The notes below the pieces were generated by a model, which was not told the origin of the DNA, ran no database searches, and saw nothing but the letters and a program-made list of their open reading frames with translations. 64,000 nucleotides of DNA from JAIBJN01 sp963775505 (GTDB taxonomy: Bacteria; Actinomycetota; Thermoleophilia; Gaiellales; Gaiellaceae), in the NCBI GenBank assembly GCA_963775505.1, contig CAVZIL010000001.1, positions 372,001-436,000 on the forward strand. The letters are read 5' to 3'. This document shows positions 25,223 to 33,549 of the stretch, one piece after another. Every line of letters starts with the position of its first letter. Position 1 is the stretch's first letter. A program made the translations under genes and the position numbers.

Positions 25223-25984
25223 GTGCCGACGGTCGCCCGCCTCTCCACGACTCCGGTCAAGAGCCTGCTCCTGCACCATCCGGACGGGATCGTGCTGGAG
25301 AAGTTCGGCGTGGCGGCGGACCGGCGCTTCTACCTGATCCGGGAGGACGGGCGGCTGCTCGCCGGCCTCCACCACGGGCCGCTCGCGCTCGTCCGCGCCG
25401 ACTGGGAACCAGAGCCGGATCGGCTGCGGCTGACCTTTCCGGACGGTGAAGTCGTCGAGGGCGACGTGCAGCTCGCCGAGCCGGCGCTCACGGACTTCTG
25501 GGGCCATCGCGTCCCCGGGCGCGTCTTGGAGGGGCCGTGGGCCGAGGCCCTCTCCGGGTTCGCGGGCCGGGAGGTGCGGCTCGTGAAGGCCGACGCACCG
25601 GCGGGAGGCGTGGACGTCGAGCCGATCACGCTCGTCTCGTCCGCGTCGATCGCGGAGCTGGCGCGCCGGGCCGGCTTCGACTCCGTCGACGGCAGGCGCT
25701 TTCGCATGCTGATCGAGGTCGACGGCTGCGAGCCGCACGACGAGGACACGTGGATCGGCCGCCGCGTCAAGCTCGGCGACGCGCTCGTGGAGATCCCCGG
25801 TCCGGTGCCGCGCTGTGCCACGACCACGCGCGACCCGGCGACGGGGAAGCGCGACTTCGACGCGCTCCGCGAGATCGCCGCCTACCGCGGCAAGCGGGAG
25901 GGGAAGAAAGTGGACTTCGGCGTCTACGCGCGGGTGATCGAGCCGGGGCGGATCCGCGTGGGCGACACGGTGGAGCCGCGCTAG
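25223..25984 (+). CDS. MOSC domain protein
   Basis: 253 residues from a GTG two bases after the SDR stop. The N-terminal beta-barrel subdomain (RLSTTPVKSLLLHHPDGIVL, then GVAADRRFYLI) is followed by the MOSC core with RRFRMLIEVDGCEPHDEDTW and a molybdenum-cofactor-type motif PRCATTTRDPATG carrying the conserved cysteine. It resembles mARC/YcbX-like proteins that carry sulfurated molybdenum cofactor and reduce N-hydroxylated compounds. No reductase partner is seen beside it. Operon with the SDR is likely. Confidence 0.85.
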   Translation: MPTVARLSTTPVKSLLLHHPDGIVLEKFGVAADRRFYLIREDGRLLAGLHHGPLALVRADWEPEPDRLRLTFPDGEVVEGDVQLAEPALTDFWGHRVPGRVLEGPWAEALSGFAGREVRLVKADAPAGGVDVEPITLVSSASIAELARRAGFDSVDGRRFRMLIEVDGCEPHDEDTWIGRRVKLGDALVEIPGPVPRCATTTRDPATGKRDFDALREIAAYRGKREGKKVDFGVYARVIEPGRIRVGDTVEPR

Positions 25985-25994
25985 GGACCGGGCC

Positions 25995-26246
25995 TTACGG
26001 CTCGGCACGCTGCCAGAGTGCGAGCAACGAGTCGGCGAGCCGCTCGAACTCGATCCGATGCGGAGGGTCGAAGTGGTCGGGCCGACGACGTCGTTTGTGC
26101 ACCGCGGGGAATCTCACACTGCCGATGGCCGCGATCGCCGGCGCGTCCGCGACAGGCAGTCGAGGCAGGGGCGGGCCGCCGACTCGCGTTGAACCGCGCT
26201 CGACGACGCGTAGCTGGGGCCGTCGTTCCGCTACCGTCGAGCGCAT
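25995..26246 (-). CDS. Small hypothetical protein, 83 aa
   Basis: A minus-strand frame converging on the MOSC gene 10 bp away. The product is basic, with VGGPPLPRLPVADAPAIAAI and then HKRRRRPDHFDPPHRIEFER leading to a short helix LADSLLALWQ. I recognise no family. Its ATG (26246-26244) overlaps the ATG of the divergent VOC gene inside one CATG, leaving no promoter space. It may be a remnant of a longer gene. Confidence 0.3.
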   Translation of the reverse strand: MRSTVAERRPQLRVVERGSTRVGGPPLPRLPVADAPAIAAIGSVRFPAVHKRRRRPDHFDPPHRIEFERLADSLLALWQRAEP

Positions 26247-26682
26247 GACGATCCAACGCATGGAGCACGTCGGCATCGTGGTCGACGACCTCGCGGCCGC
26301 GACTGAGTTCTTCGTCGAGCTTGGACTCAGGCTGCAGGGCGAGGGGTTGGTCGAGGGCGGTTGGGTGGACCGCGTGGTAGGGCTCGATGGCATCCGGGTG
26401 GAGTACGCGATGATGGAGACCCCGGATGGACACGGACGGCTCGAGCTGGTGAAGTTCCACGCCCCGTCGGGCGGGGGCGGCGACCGGCACGCGCCGGCGA
26501 ACACCCCGGGCCTCCGCCATCTCGCATTCGCAGTCGACGACATCGACGCCGTCGTCGCCAGCTTGCGAGCCCGCGGCGCGGAGCTCGTTGGCGAGGTGGA
26601 GAACTACGAAGGCATCTATCGGCTCTGCTACGTCCGCGGCCCGGAGGGAATCATCGTCGAGCTGGCGGAGCGGATCGGCTGA
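26245..26682 (+). CDS. VOC-family (glyoxalase/bleomycin resistance) protein
   Basis: 145 residues. It has two beta-alpha-beta-beta-beta modules: MEHVGIVVDDLAAATEFFVE with a first metal-ligand His, and GLRHLAFAVDDIDAVVASLR with a second His. The end YRLCYVRGPEGIIVELAERI supplies the usual C-terminal Glu ligand. It could be a lactoylglutathione lyase-like enzyme, a dioxygenase or a binding protein; the family is too broad to choose. It stands alone at the left of the accessory region. Confidence 0.85.
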   Translation: MTIQRMEHVGIVVDDLAAATEFFVELGLRLQGEGLVEGGWVDRVVGLDGIRVEYAMMETPDGHGRLELVKFHAPSGGGGDRHAPANTPGLRHLAFAVDDIDAVVASLRARGAELVGEVENYEGIYRLCYVRGPEGIIVELAERIG

Positions 26683-26818
26683 GGGCTCCGGCAACCCATC
26701 CCGTCAGTCTCGCACCGCTCAGTCGAGGCAACGGACGGTCGGCTGGGCCAGCGTTCACGAATGTCCCCTGAGCCGCCGAAGCTCGCTGAGTAGCCGAGGC
26801 CCGGGTCACCCACCTGGT

Positions 26819-27418
26819 CTACGACGTGTGCACGGGATAGCGCAGATGCGTGACACCCACACCGGTGACGACTGTCGGATTCCCGAGGACGACCGGTGTG
26901 TTCGCGAGATGGTCGAACAGCCGCACTCCTGCGCCTAGTAACACGGCAGCCAGATCGATGTGGAGCTCGTCGATCAGCCCGGCGTCCAGGCACTGCTGGA
27001 TCGTTTGGGCGCCGTGTACTCCCACGGACTTCGGGCCGGCAGCCGATTTCGCTCGGGCGACGGCGCTTTCGATTCCGTCGGTGACGAACTGGACTGTCGA
27101 GCCGGGCCGTGGCCAGCCGTCGGGCACGTGGTGGGTGACGACGAAAGCGGGCACATCCCACGGGTGCTGGCCGCCCCAGCCGTCGGCGACCTCGAACGTG
27201 CGCCGACCGGTGAGCATGGCGCCGAACTCAGCCGCCAAGCCCCTCAGGTGGTCGGCGCTCGGCGCCGAGACGTGGAACGTCATGCCCGATCTCGTGCTCG
27301 CTGTGGAGACCTCGACGTCGCCCGAGAAGTACCAGTCGAACACTTCGTCGACCCCGTCGTTCGCGTCGGCGACGTACCCGTCGAGAGACATCGACATGAT
27401 GGCGACCACCTTGGTCAT
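26819..27418 (-). CDS. Dihydrofolate reductase family protein (RibD C-terminal type)
   Basis: 199 residues. The N-terminus TKVVAIMSMSLDGYVADAND and the middle GAMLTGRRTFEVADGWGG are the hallmarks of the RibD_C/YwjB group. GVHGAQTIQQCLDAGLIDEL and HIDLAAVLLGAGVRLFDH close the fold. It is an NADPH-dependent reductase of unknown substrate. The ATG has AAAGGAG about 8 bases upstream. It is a single-gene unit, and no riboflavin genes are nearby. Confidence 0.88.
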   Translation of the reverse strand: MTKVVAIMSMSLDGYVADANDGVDEVFDWYFSGDVEVSTASTRSGMTFHVSAPSADHLRGLAAEFGAMLTGRRTFEVADGWGGQHPWDVPAFVVTHHVPDGWPRPGSTVQFVTDGIESAVARAKSAAGPKSVGVHGAQTIQQCLDAGLIDELHIDLAAVLLGAGVRLFDHLANTPVVLGNPTVVTGVGVTHLRYPVHTS

Positions 27419-27654
27419 GGTGCAGCTCCTTTCGCGACAAGGGCGCGGCTAATTGTTAGCGGCGGACGCTCGATCCGACGCGGGTGAAGTCGGTTCCGTA
27501 GACGTGGATGGAGAGCGGCCGTTGCGCCTGTGGCGCATGTTGGGCGCGGAACTGCCCTCGTCCGGCAACTCAACGAGGCCGGTCAGCGCGGCGGTCGTCA
27601 CCACTGCCGAGGCTCTACTGCCCGCCGCGCCAACGTCTGCGATCATGCCGCGAC

Positions 27655-28545
27655 ATGCCCGCCGTCGAGATTCGCGATCTTCACAAGCGGTTCGGAAAAG
27701 TCGAGGCGGTCAAGGGGCTCAGCTTCGAGATCGAAGCCGGGCGCGTCACGGGTTTCCTCGGGCCGAACGGCGCGGGTAAGAGCACAACGCTCCGCGCGTT
27801 GCTCGGGCTCGTGCGGCCGACTGCGGGAACGGCGACCTTCGGCGGTCGTCTCTACCATCAGCTCGACCGGCCGAGCGCCCAAGTTGGCGCCGTGCTCGAG
27901 GACGCCGCCTTTCACCCGGGCCGAACGGGACGCAACCACCTACGCGTTCTCGCCGCTGCAGGCGAGCATCCCGACGAGCGCGTCGACCAGGTGCTGTCCA
28001 CTGTAGGGCTCAGCGACGCGGGCAACCGGCGGGTGAAGGGCTACTCGATGGGAATGAGGCAGCGGCTCGCAATCGCCGCGGCACTGCTCGGCGATCCGGA
28101 GGTCCTGATCCTCGACGAGCCGACCAACGGCCTGGATCCGCCCGGGATCAGCTGGATGCGTGGGCTGCTCCGCGAGCAAGCGGGCAAAGGGCGCGCGGTC
28201 CTCGTCTCGAGCCACCTGCTCGCCGAGGTGGCCCAATCCGTGGACGACGTGGTCATCATCTCCCACGGAGAGCTCCGCGGGCAGGGCACGCTGGAGCAGG
28301 TTCTTGGCGGCGGCGACGGCCCAGCAACAGAGGTGCGAACGCCCGACTCGGAGCGGCTGGCCCAGGCGCTGGAACGCCGGGGCTACACGGTCGAGCGCGA
28401 AGGCGACGTTCTGCTCGTCCACAGCGCCAGCCCTGAGCAGGTTGGTCCGATTGCGGCGGAGGAGCAGGTCACGATCCTCGGCCTCACACCCAAGATGCGC
28501 TCGCTCGAAGCAGCCTTCTTCGCGCTCACGGATGACGGATCGTGA
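27655..28545 (+). CDS. ABC transporter ATPase
   Basis: 296 residues from the ATG at 27655 (MPAVEIRDLHKRFGK). Walker A is GPNGAGKST, the signature is KGYSMGMRQRLAIA, Walker B is VLILDEPTNGLDP, and the H-loop is VLVSSHLLAEVAQ. The C-terminal domain of about 80 residues after the H-loop is as in bacitracin/lantibiotic-type exporters (BcrA-like). It couples ATP hydrolysis to the permease whose GTG overlaps its stop. Confidence 0.93.
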   Translation: MPAVEIRDLHKRFGKVEAVKGLSFEIEAGRVTGFLGPNGAGKSTTLRALLGLVRPTAGTATFGGRLYHQLDRPSAQVGAVLEDAAFHPGRTGRNHLRVLAAAGEHPDERVDQVLSTVGLSDAGNRRVKGYSMGMRQRLAIAAALLGDPEVLILDEPTNGLDPPGISWMRGLLREQAGKGRAVLVSSHLLAEVAQSVDDVVIISHGELRGQGTLEQVLGGGDGPATEVRTPDSERLAQALERRGYTVEREGDVLLVHSASPEQVGPIAAEEQVTILGLTPKMRSLEAAFFALTDDGS

Positions 28546-29279
28546 AAGCGCTGCTGCGCGCCGAGCTGATCAAGCTGCGCACGACGCGGACATTCGTCGT
28601 GCTCACCGCCGCGGCGCTCGCGATCTCGCTCCTCGTCGTCGTACTCACCACGACGCTCCAAGACGAGTGGACCGAGGACGACGCGCGCGATCTCTTCACC
28701 TCGGACTTCACGGGCCTCTTCATCTTGCTGCTCGGCGTGATGGGCATGGCCGGCGAGTGGCGGCACCGAACGATCACGAGCACCGTCCTTTCTGCGCCCA
28801 GGCGACTGCGGCTGCTCAGCGCGAAGACGATTTCCTACGCGATCGCGGGCATCGCGATCTCGCTCATCGTCACCGTCACGATCATGGCCATCGGCACACT
28901 GATCCTGTCCGCCCGAGACCTTCCGACCACCGGCCTCGGAGACCTGGCCGATGTCCTGTGGCGCAATCTGGTCGTCGCTGCCTATCTAGGCGCTTTCGGG
29001 GTCTGCATCGGGGGGCTCATCCGGAACCAGATCGTGGCCATCGTCGGACTGCTCCTTCTGGGCTTTGCGATCGAGCCGGCGGTCATCGGGCTGGCGCCCG
29101 AAGTGGGCAAGTTCGGACCGATATTGGGCGCAACGAACGGCTTTATCGGGCTCGAGGATGCCTTCGGTGAGGGCGACGAGCAACTCGCGCCCGCCGTCGC
29201 GCTCCTTGTGATGATCGGCTGGGTAGGGCTAGCGTTCGCCGCAGCCGCAGCGCGCCTCGAGCGCCGGGATCTCGTCTAG
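28542..29279 (+). CDS. ABC-2 family permease
   Basis: 245 residues from a GTG (GTGA overlap). A cytoplasmic start LLRAELIKLRTTRTF precedes about six membrane helices, the layout of BcrB/NatB-like permeases. A conserved GEWRHRTITSTVLSAPRRLR loop follows helix 2; the same loop is common in ABC-2 permeases of actinobacteria. With the ATPase it makes a probable drug or peptide exporter. The 3' end converges on an alpha/beta hydrolase 15 bp away. Confidence 0.9.
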   Translation: MKALLRAELIKLRTTRTFVVLTAAALAISLLVVVLTTTLQDEWTEDDARDLFTSDFTGLFILLLGVMGMAGEWRHRTITSTVLSAPRRLRLLSAKTISYAIAGIAISLIVTVTIMAIGTLILSARDLPTTGLGDLADVLWRNLVVAAYLGAFGVCIGGLIRNQIVAIVGLLLLGFAIEPAVIGLAPEVGKFGPILGATNGFIGLEDAFGEGDEQLAPAVALLVMIGWVGLAFAAAAARLERRDLV

Positions 29280-29294
29280 AACTCCACCTCCGCG

Positions 29295-30134
29295 TCACGC
29301 GGGATCTGCGGGAGTCGCTGCCGGCTGCGTCGCGTGGGCGAGCGCCCATTCCAGGGCGTAGTCGGCGACTTCCTCCCAGCCTTCCTGCGCGGGGAGAAGG
29401 TGCGCCCGGCCCTCGTACTCTTTGACCTCGGTGATGGTGTTCGACTTGTAGTGCTTGGCATTCGACCGCTGGACGCTCGGCGGCATGAGGTGGTCCTCGC
29501 CGCCCGAGATGAACAGCAGCGGAGCTCGGCTGTCGTTCTTGTAGTCGACCCACGCGGCCTGGTGGCCAGGTTCCAGGTTGGCGAGCACGATCCCCCACAG
29601 GATCGCCCCTGAGGCCGGAACGTGGTAGCGCTCGTACAGCGCCTGGGACTCGTCTTCGCTGAAGGTGTTCGCGAACACGTAGTGCCACTGCTCGGGCGTG
29701 AAGCCGACGGCGCGGTGGCGGTTGGCCGGGTTCTTGAGGACAGGGAACAGCGACTTGATCTGCGAGGGCGGGGTTACGCGGACGCCTTCGGTCGGAGCGG
29801 AGTTGATCGCCACCCCCGCGGCACCGAACCCGTGGTCGAGGAGGAGCTGCACGAAGGTCCCGCCGGCAGAGTGGCCGATCAGGATGGGAGGCGACTCGAG
29901 CTCGCCGACGACCGCCTCGAGATGCTCGACGACCGCGGGCACCGTCAGCGCCTCGATCGGCGAGGTGTCTGCATTGAGCGCTTCGACCTCGACTTCGAAT
30001 CCAGGATAAGCAGGCGCGATCACGCGGTAGCCGGCCTGCTCGTATCGCTCGATCCAGTGCTCCCAGCTTCGGGGAGTGACCCAGAAGCCATGGATCAGAA
30101 CGATCGTGTCAGGTGTTGTCGAATCGGTGCTCAT
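29295..30134 (-). CDS. Alpha/beta hydrolase
   Basis: 279 residues with a strong GAGGAGG before the ATG. IVLIHGFWVTPRSWEHWIER holds the oxyanion-hole HG; the nucleophile elbow is IGHSAGGTF; the acid is likely the Asp in SGGEDHLMPP; the catalytic His is in EGRAHLLPAQEGWEEVADY. It is a paralogue of the hydrolase at 36698, with the same length and shared segments (ESPPILIGHSAGG against EPPILIGHSFGG). Esterase or lactonase activity is possible; substrate unknown. Confidence 0.9.
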   Translation of the reverse strand: MSTDSTTPDTIVLIHGFWVTPRSWEHWIERYEQAGYRVIAPAYPGFEVEVEALNADTSPIEALTVPAVVEHLEAVVGELESPPILIGHSAGGTFVQLLLDHGFGAAGVAINSAPTEGVRVTPPSQIKSLFPVLKNPANRHRAVGFTPEQWHYVFANTFSEDESQALYERYHVPASGAILWGIVLANLEPGHQAAWVDYKNDSRAPLLFISGGEDHLMPPSVQRSNAKHYKSNTITEVKEYEGRAHLLPAQEGWEEVADYALEWALAHATQPAATPADPA

Positions 30135-30443
30135 GCTTCCTCCTCGATGGTGTTCGTGAGTGCGGTTCTCATGGGTTGTCGCGGGTCTCGACAGAGCCGG
30201 GAGTGTTTCTTTCCCGGGCCTCGCCTTCGTATCCCGTCGCGTTACCCGACGCCTACCTGCCCGCTGGCCATCAAACCGGCCATGCTATCCGACTGCCTGT
30301 CGCTTGCAGGCTCGCTGATCGTGTTGCCCAAGATACGGTGCTTCGGCCCGGATCACCGGGCCTGACGCTTCATCCCCTCTCTGAGTCTCAGTGGCCATTC
30401 GAGGCTGCTCGCAAACCTTCCCTGACAGGGTTACGCTCTGCTG
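30135..30443. other. Intergenic region between divergent genes, no gene seen
   Basis: About 309 bp upstream of both the alpha/beta hydrolase (minus) and a small gene (plus). I see no conserved frame, RNA or repeat in it. It is somewhat less GC-rich than its surroundings, as expected of a divergent promoter region. Confidence 0.5.
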
Positions 30444-30758
30444 ATGGCGGCCGCGGCGACACTAGTCATGTGGTTTCAGCTCCGCTCGCCGGAGCTAGCC
30501 GAGGAGTTTGAGCGTCTGATGGCCAGCGATCGGGACATCGTCCATAGCTCGCTGGAGACGATGCCGGATTGGCGATTGACGCGGCCGACGGACGTACCCG
30601 GACAGGCCACTGAATCAGCCGATTACGTGCTGATCGCGGAGATCGTCAACATCGCGCACTGGCAGCAACAAGCGGAGCTACGGGTCCAGGCCTTGGCGGA
30701 TGACTTGGAGCATCTGGTGTCCAGCCGGAGGATGCTCGTCCTCGAACGCATCCTTTGA
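30444..30758 (+). CDS. Small conserved-looking protein, possible dimeric alpha-beta barrel
   Basis: 104 residues; an alternative ATG at 30468 gives MWFQLRSPELAEEFERLMAS. The pattern strand, helix, EDWRLTRPTD-like turn, ADYVLIAEIVNIAHWQQQAE, then LADDLEHLVSSRRMLVLERI resembles ferredoxin-like dimeric alpha-beta barrel (EthD/antibiotic monooxygenase-like) proteins. I do not recognise a specific family. Codon use and a clean alternation of strand and helix favour a real gene. It is followed by the first att-like repeat. Confidence 0.6.
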   Translation: MAAAATLVMWFQLRSPELAEEFERLMASDRDIVHSSLETMPDWRLTRPTDVPGQATESADYVLIAEIVNIAHWQQQAELRVQALADDLEHLVSSRRMLVLERIL

Positions 30759-30805
30759 AAACAAGCTTCAGCTCTGACGGATACGGACCGACAGGGCGCT
30801 GCTAG

Positions 30806-30828
30806 ATCGAACCCGCGCAAGATTTCAA
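30806..30828 (-). repeat. tmRNA/tRNA T-arm-like att repeat, copy A
   Basis: On the minus strand the site reads TTGAAATCTTGCGCGGGT then TCGAT. It is identical over 23 bp to copy D at 39415-39437, in the same orientation 8.6 kb away. The core GCGGGTTCGAT is a T-stem and T-loop. Here the 3' half of the T-stem is missing, so it is a fragment and not a gene. Confidence 0.7.
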
Positions 30829-31015
30829 CGGGCGCCCTGCGTCACAGGCGAGGACACGCTCGCATGAACCAGCGTTCAGAATTATCGCCCGAGAGCTACG
30901 GCGATAGTCGTGGCGCTCTACGGAGACTTATTGCTGACCCCAGCGGGCAGGGGTAGTCTCGGGCCCAAGTCCCCGAGGTCATCCGGAACCGCACCTACGA
31001 ACCACGGAGGTCGTG

Positions 31016-32209
31016 ATGAGCACCACCGCCCAGACCGCCACCGACATCCGTCCCTTCCACGTCGACACTCCCGAAGAGAAGCTCGCCGACCTGCGCCGCC
31101 GGATCGCCGCGACGCGCCTGCCCTCCGGGGAGCTGGTAGCAGATCGGTCGCAGGGCGTGCAGTTGGCGACGATTCAGGAGCTCGCGCGCTACTGGGAGAC
31201 CGACTACGATTGGCGCAAGGCCGAGGTGAAGCTCAACGCCTTGCCCCAGTTCACGACCGAGATCGACGGCGTGGACATCCACTTCATCCACGTCAAGTCG
31301 TCGCACGAGAACGCGCTACCGCTGATCATGACCCACGGCTGGCCCGGCTCCGTCGTGGAGATGATCGACTCCGTCGGCCCGCTGACGGACCCGACCGCGC
31401 ACGGCGGCAGCGCCGAGGATGCCTTCCACCTCGTGCTCCCCTCCCTGCCCGGGTACGGCTTCTCGGGCGAGCCAGTCGAGGTCGGCTGGGACCTGGGCCG
31501 GACCGCACGGGCCTGGGCCGAGCTCATGCGCCGCCTCGGCTACACGCGCTACGTGGCCCAGGGCGGCGACGTGGGCGCCGGCGTCACCGACACGATGGGC
31601 CGCCAGGCACCCGAGGGGTTGATCGGCATCCACACGAACCTGCTGGTGCCGGCGCTGAGCGGCACCATGCCGACGGACACCGAGGAGGAACGCGCCGCGG
31701 CCGCGCAGATCGCCACCTTCGGGCAGTCCGGAAACGGCTACTACATCGAGATGGCCACCCGCCCGCAGACGATCGGCTACGCCCTGCTCGACTCCCCCGT
31801 CGCCCTGGCCGCCTGGATGATCGACCACGACACGGACAGCTACTACAAGATCTCCCATGCCTTCATCGACGGGGAGCCTGCGGGCAATCTCACCCGCGAC
31901 AACATCGTCGACAACATCACGCTGTACTGGCTGACGGGCACCGGCGCCTCGGCGGCCCGGTCGTACTGGGAGGCCTACGGGCCGGACGCGCCGGCCGCGG
32001 GCCGCCAGCCGCTGCCGCCGCCGCCGATCCCGGTCGGCTTCACCACCTTCCCCGGCGAGATCTGGCGAACCCCGCGCAGCTGGGTCGAGAAGTCGTACCC
32101 CAACGTCGTCTACTTCAACGAGGTCGAGAGGGGCGGCCACTTCGCCGCGTGGGAAGAGCCGGAGCTCTTCTCAACCGAGGTGCGGGCGGCTTTCAGGTCA
32201 TTGCGTTGA
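31016..32209 (+). CDS. Epoxide hydrolase with EHN domain
   Basis: 397 residues. The N-terminal EHN domain (about 10-120; IRPFHVDTPEEKLADLRRRI) precedes the alpha/beta hydrolase core with MTHGWPGSVVEMI (oxyanion hole), LPSLPGYGFSG, and the nucleophile elbow AQGGDVGAGVTD (nucleophilic Asp). The C-terminal VERGGHFAAWEEPELF carries the catalytic His. This is the microsomal/juvenile-hormone type epoxide hydrolase family, which opens epoxides to diols. The ATG at 31016 is chosen over a GTG one codon earlier because of the spacing to CGGAGG. It is followed by a second, unrelated-subfamily epoxide hydrolase. Confidence 0.92.
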   Translation: MSTTAQTATDIRPFHVDTPEEKLADLRRRIAATRLPSGELVADRSQGVQLATIQELARYWETDYDWRKAEVKLNALPQFTTEIDGVDIHFIHVKSSHENALPLIMTHGWPGSVVEMIDSVGPLTDPTAHGGSAEDAFHLVLPSLPGYGFSGEPVEVGWDLGRTARAWAELMRRLGYTRYVAQGGDVGAGVTDTMGRQAPEGLIGIHTNLLVPALSGTMPTDTEEERAAAAQIATFGQSGNGYYIEMATRPQTIGYALLDSPVALAAWMIDHDTDSYYKISHAFIDGEPAGNLTRDNIVDNITLYWLTGTGASAARSYWEAYGPDAPAAGRQPLPPPPIPVGFTTFPGEIWRTPRSWVEKSYPNVVYFNEVERGGHFAAWEEPELFSTEVRAAFRSLR

Positions 32210-32323
32210 TGTTCGGGAATGTCCTCCCGAGACCTGGGTGCGTGTCAGAGCGGCGACACTGCTTTTGCTTATCCAGTCCGGCAGGCGTAATCTCGCGCCG
32301 AGTCCCCGCCCAAGGAGGTCCTC

Positions 32324-33220
32324 ATGCCCACGACGAGTCTGCTCCCTGACGTCGGGATCGAGCTTCGGGAGGGCAACGCCCAGGTCGGCGATGTGAGTTT
32401 GCATTACGTCGAGGCCGGCGATGGTGATGCCCCGCTGATCGTTCTGCTGCACGGCTTCCCCGAGTTCTGGTTCGGCTGGCGGCTCCAGATCGCCCCGCTC
32501 GCCGCGGCGGGTTTTCGGGTCGTCGCGCCCGACACGCGTGGCTACAACCTTTCATCGAAGCCCGAGGACTTCGAGGCCTACGGCGTCGACCTGCTCGCCG
32601 CCGACATCCGCGCTCTCATCGGGCAACTCGGTGCCGAGTCCGCGCAGTTGGTCGGTCACGACTGGGGCGGAACGATCGCCTGGACCACTGCGATGAACCA
32701 CCCCGAGGTAGTCGACCGACTCGCCATCCTCAACGCCGCTCACCCGCGGCGGCTCTCGCAGGGACTGCACCACCCCAACCAGCTCCGCAAGTCCTGGTAC
32801 TTCTTCTTCTTTGCGCTACCAGGATTGCCCGACGAGGTGGTGCACGCCAGAGACTGGCACTTCTATCGGCACTTCCTGGAAGACGCGAACCCGCCTTACA
32901 CCGACCAGGAAATCGAACGCTACGTCGAGGCGTGGTCGCAGCCAGGGGCATCGGCCGCGATGATCAACTACTACCGCGCCTCGGTAAGACAATCCCAGAA
33001 GGAAGCCGCGGCAAAGCTTCGCCCGATCTCGGCGCCGACACTGGTGATCTGGGGGGAGCGCGATTCCTACCTCGGCTCCGACCTCGCCGAGCCCGAAAGC
33101 GACGATGTGCCCAACCTCGACCGCGTGGAGCGGCTGCCCGACGCGTCGCACTGGGTGCATCACGACGAGGCGGAACGCGTGAACCAGCTGCTTATCGACT
33201 TCTTCGCTCCCGCGGCATAA
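32324..33220 (+). CDS. Alpha/beta hydrolase, epoxide hydrolase type
   Basis: 298 residues with AAGGAGG before the ATG. LLHGFPEFWFGWRLQI and APDTRGYNLSSKP are epoxide hydrolase hallmarks. The nucleophile Asp is in VGHDWGGTIAW. Cap-domain tyrosines are likely in INYYRASV. The catalytic His is in DASHWVHHDEAERV. It hydrolyses epoxides or related substrates. Together with the EHN-type enzyme upstream and the small membrane protein downstream it fills one of the segments bounded by att-like repeats. Confidence 0.92.
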   Translation: MPTTSLLPDVGIELREGNAQVGDVSLHYVEAGDGDAPLIVLLHGFPEFWFGWRLQIAPLAAAGFRVVAPDTRGYNLSSKPEDFEAYGVDLLAADIRALIGQLGAESAQLVGHDWGGTIAWTTAMNHPEVVDRLAILNAAHPRRLSQGLHHPNQLRKSWYFFFFALPGLPDEVVHARDWHFYRHFLEDANPPYTDQEIERYVEAWSQPGASAAMINYYRASVRQSQKEAAAKLRPISAPTLVIWGERDSYLGSDLAEPESDDVPNLDRVERLPDASHWVHHDEAERVNQLLIDFFAPAA

Positions 33221-33243
33221 GCGCCCAAGGGAGCTGAGACGAC

Positions 33244-33456
33244 GTGGTCGAGTTCCGTGGATGGTGGATCGTTCTAGACACTGTTTGTTGGATCTTCATC
33301 CTGATCGTCTTCGGGATGGGCGTGTTCGGTGCGTGGCCCGCGTCGCCTTGGGGCGTGATCTTTATTGCCGGACTCGTGCTCGCATGTCTCATCGAACTCT
33401 GGGCTTGGAGGAGCATTCGGACCAAGAGAGGCTCGCCTAATGCAGACGCGAGCTAA
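33244..33456 (+). CDS. Small membrane protein, two helices
   Basis: 70 residues from a GTG with GGGAG about 10 bases upstream. Two hydrophobic segments: about 7-29 (WWIVLDTVCWIFILIVFGMG) and about 35-53 (WGVIFIAGLVLACLIELWA). A short basic C-terminal tail (RSIRTKRG) is probably cytoplasmic. No family recognised. It ends 11 bp before att-like copy B. Confidence 0.6.
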   Translation: MVEFRGWWIVLDTVCWIFILIVFGMGVFGAWPASPWGVIFIAGLVLACLIELWAWRSIRTKRGSPNADAS

Positions 33457-33467
33457 CTGAAGCCGCC

Positions 33468-33545
33468 GGAGGCGGTGGGAATCGAACCCGCGTCCGAGGT
33501 CGCTCAGGAGACCTAGCAAACGAGGCATGCGGTCGGCCCGACCAC
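33468..33545 (-). repeat. tmRNA 3'-end-like att repeat, copy B
   Basis: The minus strand reads GGACGCGGGTTCGATTCCCA then CCGCCTCC, the T-arm and 3' acceptor strand of tmRNA, with stem GCGGG/CCCAC (one mismatch) and a full 7-nt loop. About 45 nt more upstream contain AGGTC/GACCT and GGTCGG/CCGACC stems. A membrane protein gene begins at 33550, so the rest of a tmRNA is missing. Copy C at 36168 matches this site over its T-arm and acceptor. Confidence 0.7.
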
Positions 33546-33549
33546 CCTG

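Noticed and set aside
27449..27646. A 65-codon minus-strand frame upstream of the ABC gene
   Set aside because: Low-complexity Ser/Thr/Ala product, no ribosome binding site and antisense to the leader of the ABC operon.
33468..33545. A tRNA gene on the minus strand
   Set aside because: Only the T-arm and acceptor strand are present; no D-arm, anticodon arm or 5' acceptor strand can be placed before the neighbouring gene.
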